Origin: Candidatus Omnitrophota bacterium | GTDB lineage: Bacteria; Omnitrophota; Omnitrophia; Omnitrophales; Aquincolibacteriaceae | DNA length: 6,874 bases | Reading direction: 5' to 3' | Assembly (NCBI GenBank): GCA_016196565.1 | Contig: JACPXK010000035.1 | Span: 1-6,874 of the forward strand | Part shown: positions 1 to 5,433 of the stretch, piece after piece | Layout: each line of letters begins with the position of its first letter | How positions within the stretch are numbered: position 1 is the stretch's first letter | Position numbers and translations under genes: made by a program | The notes under the pieces: model-generated | What the model was told of the DNA's origin: nothing | The model's database searches: none | The model's input: only the letters and a program-made list of their open reading frames with translations

Positions 1-666
1 GAAAGGCTTTCCAAAAGAAAAATCCGTCCTGATTCCGGAATTAGCATTAAACCGATTTCTGTTTTCGGAACGGAGCGTGTGGTCCGGTTTGCTTTCGAAT
101 ACGCCCGCCAAAATAAAAGAAAAAAAATCACGGCTGTTCATAAAGCCAATATTATGAAATTCACCGACGGTCTGTTTTTGGAAGTTGCACGCAATGTCGC
201 CAAAAATTATACCGATATTGAATTCGAAGATCGCATTGTGGACAACATGTCCATGCAGCTTGTGCAAGTGCCGGAACAATACGATATGCTTGTTCTCCCG
301 AACCTTTATGGCGATATTTTGTCGGACCTTTGTGCCGGATTAATCGGCGGCCTGGGCGTTGCTCCGGGCGCCAATATCGGCAAAGATTATGCTCTTTTCG
401 AACCCACGCATGGTTCGGCCCCCAAATACAAAGGCTTGAACAAAGTCAATCCCGTAGCTTTGATTTTGTCCGGAGTTTTGATGCTTCGCTATATCGGAGA
501 AAAAGAAGCCGGCGACCGGCTCGAAAAAGCTGTGGCCGAGATTATCAAAGAAGGTAAAGACGTTACTTATGATATGAAAGAAAGACGCGATGATCCCACC
601 GCCGTTGGTACCAAAGAAATGGGCGATGCGATTATCAAAAAAATGATGGCGGGATCGAGAAAATAA
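1..666 (+). CDS. icd: Isocitrate dehydrogenase, C-terminal part (5' end outside window)
   Basis: The product oxidatively decarboxylates isocitrate to 2-oxoglutarate in the cytosol. The frame is open from the first base, so 221 C-terminal residues are visible; family members are about 330-420 residues, so the N-terminal third or more is missing. Visible landmarks, numbered in the fragment, are the catalytic lysine in HKANIMK (K48), the metal-binding aspartates D81 (IVDNMSMQ), D105 and D109 (YGDILSD), and the cofactor loop starting at H137 (HGSAPKY, then KVNP). The close relatives isopropylmalate and homoisocitrate dehydrogenase are less likely because of the loop sequence and the TCA neighbours. 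Cofactor preference is mixed: K142, Y143, V149 and Y190 match the NADP-binding K344, Y345, V351 and Y391 of E. coli Icd, but the E. coli R395 position appears to be E194, with R195 next to it. The gene ends directly against the mdh start. A GTG at 79 lies inside the conserved domain and is not the true start. Confidence 0.87.
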   Translation, partial: ERLSKRKIRPDSGISIKPISVFGTERVVRFAFEYARQNKRKKITAVHKANIMKFTDGLFLEVARNVAKNYTDIEFEDRIVDNMSMQLVQVPEQYDMLVLPNLYGDILSDLCAGLIGGLGVAPGANIGKDYALFEPTHGSAPKYKGLNKVNPVALILSGVLMLRYIGEKEAGDRLEKAVAEIIKEGKDVTYDMKERRDDPTAVGTKEMGDAIIKKMMAGSRK

Positions 667-1599
667 ATGGCGTATACGCCCAAAGTTACAGTGGTCGGCG
701 CGGGATTTGTCGGAGCAACCACCGCACAGCGTCTTATCGAAAAAGACATTGCCGATGTGGTTTTGATCGATGTGGTGGAGGGACTTCCTCAGGGCAAGGC
801 CCTCGATATGATGGAATCCGCTCCGATTGAAAGATTTCAGGCTTCGATTAAAGGTACGAATCAATATGAAGATACCAAAGGTTCCGATGTGGTAGTGATT
901 ACGGCCGGCCTTGCGCGTAAACCCGGAATGAGCCGCGACGATTTACTTTTTAAAAATGCAGAAATCGTTGGAGGTGTGGTCACCGAATGCGTGAAATATT
1001 CTCCGGATGCGATTTTGCTTATCGTCACTAATCCGCTTGATGTGATGACTTATCTGGCCTGGAAAAAATCCGGTTTTCCTCCGCATCGTGTTTTTGGAAT
1101 GGCCGGTGCGCTTGATTCTGCGCGCATGGCTTATTTTATTGCCGAAGAACTGGAATGCGTACCGCATGAAGTTGACGCCATGGTGCTTGGCGGACACGGC
1201 GACGAAATGGTACCGGTCCCTGCGCATACTAAGGTCAAGGGAGAGCTGATCACCAAACTTTTGAGTGCCGAAAAAATCGAGGCCATCAATCAAAGAACGC
1301 GCGACGGCGGTGCGGAAATCGTGAAGCATCTTAAAACCGGCAGCGCTTTTTACGCGCCTTCTTCTTCTGTTGTTCGTATGGTGAAGGCGATTGCCGAAGA
1401 CAGCGGCGAAATCATTCCCTCCTGCGTTTATCTCACCGGCCAATACGGAATCAAAGATGTGTATTGCGGAGTTCCGGCGCAGCTTGGCCGCAAGGGAGTC
1501 CGAGCCGTGGCGGAAATTCCTCTCACCGAAAATGAAAAGGTGGCTTTGCTCCAGTCCGCCGAGCATGTGCGCGAAAATTGCGCAAAGTTGAATTTATAG
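667..1599 (+). CDS. mdh: Malate dehydrogenase (LDH-like, NAD-dependent)
   Basis: This 310-residue enzyme interconverts malate and oxaloacetate with NAD(H) in the cytosol. The N-terminal Rossmann domain has GAGFVG at 11-16 and D35 at the end of the second strand, where it would bind the adenosine ribose of NAD. The mobile loop ARKPGMSRDD (83-92) supplies R84, the residue that favours malate over lactate (glutamine in lactate dehydrogenases), and R90. N122 lies in TNPLDVMT, and D150, R153 and H177 (GGHGDE) form the catalytic set. Length and motifs fit the tetrameric or dimeric LDH-like MDH group rather than the E. coli-type enzyme. The ATG immediately follows the icd stop codon. Only a weak purine-rich stretch (GGGATCGAGA) precedes it, so translational coupling to icd is likely. 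The downstream gene acnA is separated by a palindromic repeat. Confidence 0.95.
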   Translation: MAYTPKVTVVGAGFVGATTAQRLIEKDIADVVLIDVVEGLPQGKALDMMESAPIERFQASIKGTNQYEDTKGSDVVVITAGLARKPGMSRDDLLFKNAEIVGGVVTECVKYSPDAILLIVTNPLDVMTYLAWKKSGFPPHRVFGMAGALDSARMAYFIAEELECVPHEVDAMVLGGHGDEMVPVPAHTKVKGELITKLLSAEKIEAINQRTRDGGAEIVKHLKTGSAFYAPSSSVVRMVKAIAEDSGEIIPSCVYLTGQYGIKDVYCGVPAQLGRKGVRAVAEIPLTENEKVALLQSAEHVRENCAKLNL

Positions 1600-1608
1600 G
1601 ATGAAAAA

Positions 1609-1699
1609 CGAGATTGCTTCGCCCTTCGGGCTCGCAATGACATTTAAGGTGGACTATTCGCTGTCATTGCGAGGAGGCGAAGCCGACGAAGCAATCTCG
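1609..1699. repeat. Large imperfect palindrome: two inverted repeat units with side hairpins
   Basis: The outer arms CGAGATTGCTTCG (1609-1621) and CGAAGCAATCTCG (1687-1699) are perfect reverse complements over 13 bp. The inner arms CTCGCAATGACA (1631-1642) and TGTCATTGCGAG (1662-1673) are perfect over 12 bp. Between outer and inner arm, the left half has CCCTTCGGG (1622-1630), which folds as a hairpin, and the right half has 1674-1686 with GGC-GAA-GCC (1676-1684), a different hairpin. A 19-nt loop (1643-1661) joins the halves, so the whole can fold as a three-lobed cruciform. The arm sequence resembles, from memory, a dispersed intergenic repeat seen in many unrelated bacteria; this was not searched. 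The structure fills most of the mdh-acnA gap and ends 8 nt before the acnA ATG. Only TTTT follows it, so it would be a weak intrinsic terminator at best. Confidence 0.93.
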
Positions 1700-1707
1700 G
1701 TTTTAGA

Positions 1708-4341
1708 ATGAATTCCTTTGGTTCCAAATCCCAATTTAAAACGGGCAATAACTCTTTTACCATTTTCCGGCTGAGCGCTTTAGAAAAGGCCGGATTCAAT
1801 CTCACCAAGCTTCCTTATTCCATCCGGGTTTTGTTAGAAAATCTTTTGCGTTATGAAGACGGCAAGGCCGTTAAGCGTGCGGATATCGAAGCTTTAGCGC
1901 GCTGGAACCCTTCGCTCAAATCCGAATCCGAAATTTCTTTTACGCCTGCCCGTGTCGTCCTGCAGGATTTTACCGGTGTTCCGTGCGTGGTGGATTTGGC
2001 TTCCATGCGCGATGCCATCAAAAAAATAGGCGGTGATCCCAAAAAAATTAATCCGCTTGAGCCGGTGGATTTGGTGATTGATCATTCCGTGCAAGTCGAT
2101 TCTTTCGGCACACCCCAGTCATTTGCTGAAAATGTCAAAATCGAATTCGCGCGCAACCGTGAACGTTATCAATTTCTTCGCTGGGGACAAACCGCTTTAA
2201 ATAATTTCCGCGCCGTGCCGCCGGGGACCGGCATTGTGCATCAAGTCAATCTCGAATATTTGGCCGGCGTGGTGTTGAAGAGAAAAATGGGCAGTGAAAC
2301 TTGGCTTTATCCCGACACTTTGGTGGGGACAGATTCTCACACCACCATGATTAACGGGCTTGGCGTGGTTGGGTGGGGAGTGGGCGGAATCGAAGCCGAA
2401 GCCGCTATGCTCGGCCAGCCGGTTTCTATGCTGATTCCCGAAGTGGTGGGATTTCGTTTGAATGGAAAGCTCTCGGAAGGCGCCACAGCTACAGATTTGG
2501 TTTTGACCGTGACGCAAATGCTTCGCAAAAAAGGGGTGGTGGGAAAATTCGTGGAATTTTTCGGGCCCGGCCTCGCCAATCTTACGCTGGCTGACCGCGC
2601 GACCATTGCCAATATGGCTCCTGAATACGGCGCCACCATCGGTTATTTTCCGGTGGATGATCAAACGCTGGATTATTTGCGCCTTACCGGACGCGATGCG
2701 AAAACCGTGGAAGATTATTTCAAAGAACAGGGACTTTTCCGCACCCAAAATTCTCCGGATCCGCAATTTTCTGATTTGCTCGAATTGGATTTAGGACAAG
2801 TTGAACCCAGTCTCGCCGGCCCTAAACGTCCGCAGGATCGTGTTGCGCTGAGAGATGTAAAAAAATCTTTTGAAGATGCACTAGCGGCAGAAGGAAAATC
2901 TCAACAGGCTGTCATTGTGAGCCCCGAAGGGGTCAAACACGGTTCGGTGGTGATTGCGGCGATTACAAGCTGCACCAACACTTCTAATCCGCAAGTGATG
3001 ATCGGTGCCGGACTCGTTGCCAAAAAGGCCGTGGAAAAAGGGCTTTCAGTAAAGCCCTGGGTGAAAACTAGTTTTGCCCCGGGTTCTCAAGTTGTGACGG
3101 AATATTTAAAAAAATCCGGGCTTATGCCTTATCTAGAAAAATTACGTTTTCATTTAGTGGGATACGGCTGTACCACTTGCATCGGAAATTCAGGGCCGCT
3201 TCCTGATCCGGTTGCAAAAGCTGTGCGCGAAGGCGATCTGGTTGTTTCTGCGGTATTGTCCGGCAATCGCAATTTTGAAGGGCGTGTCCATCCCCAAGTG
3301 AAAGCCAATTATTTAGCTTCGCCGCCGCTCGTTGTCGCTTATGCGCTTGCCGGATCCATGAATGTGGATTTAGCGACCGAAGCTATCGGCCAGGATTCCA
3401 AAGGCGCGCCGGTTTATTTAAAAGATATTTGGCCGTCTTCTGCCGAAATTGCTGCGGCCATGAAAAATGTGAATGCGGAAATGTTTGCTTCGCGTTACGC
3501 CGATGTTTTTATGGGGGATACTCAGTGGCAGACGCTTGATATTCCCAAAGGCGACACATTCAGCTGGGATGCAAAATCCACTTACATTAAAAAAGCGCCT
3601 TATTTCGACCATATGCCGATTACTCCCGTTCCGCTTAAAAATATTCAGAACGCTCGCGTTCTGGTGATGGTGGGGGATTCCGTAACCACGGATCATATTT
3701 CTCCGGCCGGAAATATTGCGAAAGACAGCCCGGCGGCAAAATATTTAGTTGCTAATGGTGTGGATCCTCAGGATTTTAATTCTTACGGCGCCCGGCGCGG
3801 CAATCATGAAGTCATGGTCCGCGGCACCTTTGCCAATATAAGGTTGAAAAATCTTTTAGCCGCCGGCACGGAAGGCGGCGTTACACGCATGCCCGACGGC
3901 AGTATTCTTTCGATTTACGATGCGTCCGTAAAATACGGCGCAGACAATATTCCGCTTCTTGTCCTTGCAGGAAAAGAATACGGATCGGGATCTTCGCGCG
4001 ATTGGGCGGCTAAAGGCCCGATGCTTCTTGGCATCAAAGCCGTGATTGCGGAGAGTTTTGAGCGCATTCATCGCAGCAATTTGATCGGGATGGGAATTTT
4101 GCCGCTGGAATTCATGCTCGGCGAAACTCGGGAGAGTTTAAAACTCACCGGGCAGGAAATTTTTGCCATTGAGGGTATTGCGGACAATCTCCAGCCGCGC
4201 AAAAAATTAAATGTTCGTGCTTCCGGTCCGGAAGGAGAGAAAAAATTCACTGTCCTCACGCGCATTGACACGCCGGTGGAACTTTCCTATTATCAACACG
4301 GCGGTATTCTTCAATATGTCTTAAGGCAATTGTGCAAATAA
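1708..4341 (+). CDS. acnA: Aconitate hydratase, AcnA/IRP type
   Basis: This 877-residue cytosolic [4Fe-4S] enzyme isomerises citrate to isocitrate through cis-aconitate; E. coli AcnA has 891 residues. The three cluster cysteines are visible as C422 (SCTNTSNP) and C488 and C491 ([13 protein letters not shown]). The substrate and cluster motif DSHTT lies at D209-H211 onward. The C-terminal swivel domain carries [13 protein letters not shown] and the substrate-binding loop [13 protein letters not shown] (759 onward, with S762, S763 and R764). Order and length are those of the AcnA/IRP1 group, not AcnB, whose swivel domain is N-terminal. The ATG at 1708 fits the usual start of the family (NSFG near the N-terminus). 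No Shine-Dalgarno sequence precedes it: the upstream bases belong to the palindromic repeat, whose right arm could hide the start region in RNA structure. sdhC begins 4 nt after the stop. Members of this family can moonlight as iron-responsive RNA binders; nothing here tests that. Confidence 0.97.
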   Translation: MNSFGSKSQFKTGNNSFTIFRLSALEKAGFNLTKLPYSIRVLLENLLRYEDGKAVKRADIEALARWNPSLKSESEISFTPARVVLQDFTGVPCVVDLASMRDAIKKIGGDPKKINPLEPVDLVIDHSVQVDSFGTPQSFAENVKIEFARNRERYQFLRWGQTALNNFRAVPPGTGIVHQVNLEYLAGVVLKRKMGSETWLYPDTLVGTDSHTTMINGLGVVGWGVGGIEAEAAMLGQPVSMLIPEVVGFRLNGKLSEGATATDLVLTVTQMLRKKGVVGKFVEFFGPGLANLTLADRATIANMAPEYGATIGYFPVDDQTLDYLRLTGRDAKTVEDYFKEQGLFRTQNSPDPQFSDLLELDLGQVEPSLAGPKRPQDRVALRDVKKSFEDALAAEGKSQQAVIVSPEGVKHGSVVIAAITSCTNTSNPQVMIGAGLVAKKAVEKGLSVKPWVKTSFAPGSQVVTEYLKKSGLMPYLEKLRFHLVGYGCTTCIGNSGPLPDPVAKAVREGDLVVSAVLSGNRNFEGRVHPQVKANYLASPPLVVAYALAGSMNVDLATEAIGQDSKGAPVYLKDIWPSSAEIAAAMKNVNAEMFASRYADVFMGDTQWQTLDIPKGDTFSWDAKSTYIKKAPYFDHMPITPVPLKNIQNARVLVMVGDSVTTDHISPAGNIAKDSPAAKYLVANGVDPQDFNSYGARRGNHEVMVRGTFANIRLKNLLAAGTEGGVTRMPDGSILSIYDASVKYGADNIPLLVLAGKEYGSGSSRDWAAKGPMLLGIKAVIAESFERIHRSNLIGMGILPLEFMLGETRESLKLTGQEIFAIEGIADNLQPRKKLNVRASGPEGEKKFTVLTRIDTPVELSYYQHGGILQYVLRQLCK

Positions 4342-4345
4342 ACTT

Positions 4346-4978
4346 ATGACTGATAGCAAAGAAATTAAAATTTCTCCACATTTTTGGCTGCGAAGGCTTC
4401 ATTCCCTTTCCGGAATTTTTCCTATCGGCGCGTTTCTGCTCGAACATATGTTTTCCAATTCCTTTATCACGCTCGGTCCGGCAGCCTATAACAATCAAAT
4501 TCATTTTTTGCAGAGCCTGCCTTATGTGTTATGGCTTGAAGTGATATTAATTTACATTCCTATTCTCTATCACGCTTTTTATGGTTTTTATGTGATGTTC
4601 ACCGGCAAAAGTAATTTGGCCTGGTACCCTTACCGCGCCAATATTTTATACACCCTTCAGCGCTGGACCGGGATTATCGCTTTCATTTATATCGGGTATC
4701 ACGCTTATCATACGCGCGGCGTAAACTTGCTTTACGGAACAGAAGTCAGTTATGAGCGTATGGCACAGCTTATGAGCGATCCTAAAATGTTCGTGTTTTA
4801 TCTTGTGGGCATGGCGGCCGTGATGTTTCATTTTGCCAACGGCATTTGGGGATTTTTAATCAGCTGGGGAATTACGGTGGGCCCGAAAGCCCAAAAAGTT
4901 TCCGGATGGCTTTGCACGTTTCTCGGAATTCTTCTTTTTGTAACGGGCGCCAACGCCCTTATTCATTTGGTAAAGTAA
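4346..4978 (+). CDS. sdhC: Succinate dehydrogenase cytochrome b558 subunit (two-heme, single anchor)
   Basis: This 210-residue integral membrane protein anchors succinate:quinone oxidoreductase and carries two b hemes that pass electrons to quinone. Five hydrophobic spans are visible at roughly residues 21-43, 58-86, 101-122, 147-175 and 186-208. H34, H76, H119 and H162 have spacings of 42, 43 and 43, almost the same as the heme ligands of B. subtilis SdhC as I recall them (28, 70, 113, 155). The N-terminal WLRRLHSLSG matches the conserved segment ahead of the first span. No sdhD-like second anchor follows, as expected for this B type. The start lies 4 nt after acnA; only a distant TTAAGG is present, so coupling is likely. 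Unlike the usual compact sdhCAB order, a low-GC spacer and an 85-residue gene separate it from sdhA. Confidence 0.95.
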   Translation: MTDSKEIKISPHFWLRRLHSLSGIFPIGAFLLEHMFSNSFITLGPAAYNNQIHFLQSLPYVLWLEVILIYIPILYHAFYGFYVMFTGKSNLAWYPYRANILYTLQRWTGIIAFIYIGYHAYHTRGVNLLYGTEVSYERMAQLMSDPKMFVFYLVGMAAVMFHFANGIWGFLISWGITVGPKAQKVSGWLCTFLGILLFVTGANALIHLVK

Positions 4979-4979
4979 A

Positions 4980-5126
4980 GTGGCAAGTTATTTTTATATA
5001 CCAATAGGCGACCAAATAATTTTCTTTTTAATAAACGCAGTTACTCCTATTAGTATAAATATCGCTTATCTGGAATCAAGCAAAGCTAAGCAATTATTCG
5101 GGGAAAATGTAGAAAATCCTTCATGA
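4980..5126 (+). CDS. Possible small protein (48 aa), doubtful
   Basis: A GTG start one base after the sdhC stop opens a 48-codon frame ending at TGA 5124-5126. The peptide begins MASYFYIPIGDQII, has a hydrophobic centre (FFLINAVTPISINIAYL, about residues 15-31) and a charged tail. The hydrophobic segment could just span a membrane, but it contains Asn and Pro. I do not recognise it. In favour are the tight position after sdhC and a frame somewhat longer than expected in such AT-rich DNA. Against it are the weak ribosome site (GGTAAAG), repeated use of ATA for isoleucine, which is rare in the neighbouring genes, and its lying wholly in the low-GC island. It may be chance or a gene remnant. Confidence 0.22.
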   Translation: MASYFYIPIGDQIIFFLINAVTPISINIAYLESSKAKQLFGENVENPS

Positions 5127-5162
5127 CTATTATTACAAGATTAAATTATCGGAAAGTTTATT

Positions 5163-5168
5163 AAAAGG
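5163..5168 (+). promoter_or_regulatory. Shine-Dalgarno site of the 85-residue gene
   Basis: AAAAGG lies 7 nt before the GTG at 5176 and supports that codon as the start. It is the clearest Shine-Dalgarno-like sequence ahead of any gene in the window; mdh, acnA, sdhC and sdhA have weak or none. Confidence 0.6.
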
Positions 5169-5175
5169 TACAATC

Positions 5176-5433
5176 GTGAATGACACGACCCCCAAAATCG
5201 CAGAGAAGATGGAAGAGATGTTTCAGCAAAAGACTCCCGGCGAGCGTTTAGCCATGGGCTGCTCCATGTTCGATCTGGCAAAGGAGTTGGTAAAGAGTTC
5301 CATTTTGCAGAATGATCCTGATATTTCACCTTCTTTGATGCGGCAGGAATTATTTTTGCGGTTTTACGGCAATGATTTTAATCCTGCCGCCCGGCAAAAA
5401 ATCGTTCATCATTTAACTCACGTGAAACCATGA
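5176..5433 (+). CDS. Small uncharacterised protein inside the sdh operon (85 aa)
   Basis: The function is not known. The product is soluble, has no signal peptide or membrane span, and looks mostly helical. It has an amphipathic stretch at 20-45 (TPGERLAMGCSMFDLAKELV) and a conserved-looking block at 56-76 (RQELFLRFYGNDFNPAARQ). From memory, similar small proteins with a late ELFLRFYG-F-P--R pattern exist in many bacteria as unnamed genes; this was not searched. The GTG start is supported by AAAAGG 7 nt upstream; ATG at 5209 (M12) is an alternative that keeps the main block. Its stop overlaps the sdhA start (ATGA, 5430-5433), so the two are probably translated together. Composition is close to the operon genes and unlike the low-GC spacer upstream. 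It is about the size of the flavinylation factor SdhE but lacks the RGxxE motif, so I do not call it that. Confidence 0.8.
   Translation: MNDTTPKIAEKMEEMFQQKTPGERLAMGCSMFDLAKELVKSSILQNDPDISPSLMRQELFLRFYGNDFNPAARQKIVHHLTHVKP

Larger units (their letters stand above)
4979..5175. other. Low-GC intergenic island between sdhC and the 85-residue gene
   Basis: Bases 4981-5160 contain 52 G or C in 180 (29%), against roughly half in the flanking genes, with an abrupt change at both sides. It contains one possible 48-codon frame (listed separately). There is also a short direct repeat, AAGCAA at 5078-5083 and 5088-5093. No terminator hairpin and no well-spaced promoter pair could be identified. TATAAA (5054-5059) and TACAAT (5169-5174) resemble -10 boxes but lack a matching -35. 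It may be a decayed or inserted segment within the operon, or an AT-rich regulatory leader for the genes downstream. Confidence 0.7.

Noticed and set aside
79..81. GTG as a start for icd
   Set aside because: The frame is open to base 1, and the upstream residues ([19 protein letters not shown]) match the family, so the gene simply begins before the window.
1609..1699. Cloverleaf-like fold as a tRNA or structured ncRNA gene
   Set aside because: The fold is an inverted repeat with no acceptor stem, T-loop, anticodon arm or CCA. Its sequence resembles a dispersed repeat rather than an RNA gene.
2197..2766. 189-codon minus-strand frame inside acnA
   Set aside because: It lies opposite a well-conserved part of aconitase, and its translation has no recognisable domain. 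The minus-strand frames at 340-864 and 943-1566 are rejected for the same reason.
4945..4958. GGGCG-CCAA-CGCCC hairpin followed by TTATT as a terminator
   Set aside because: It lies within the sdhC coding sequence, has only a 5-bp stem and no real T-tract.
5054..5059. TATAAA (and TACAAT at 5169-5174) as promoter -10 boxes
   Set aside because: No -35-like hexamer sits at 16-18 nt spacing, and such matches are expected by chance in 29% GC DNA. The second would also place the start inside the small gene.
5176..5433. Small gene as the SdhE flavinylation factor
   Set aside because: The size is similar, but there is no RGxxE motif and the C-terminal block is unlike SdhE.
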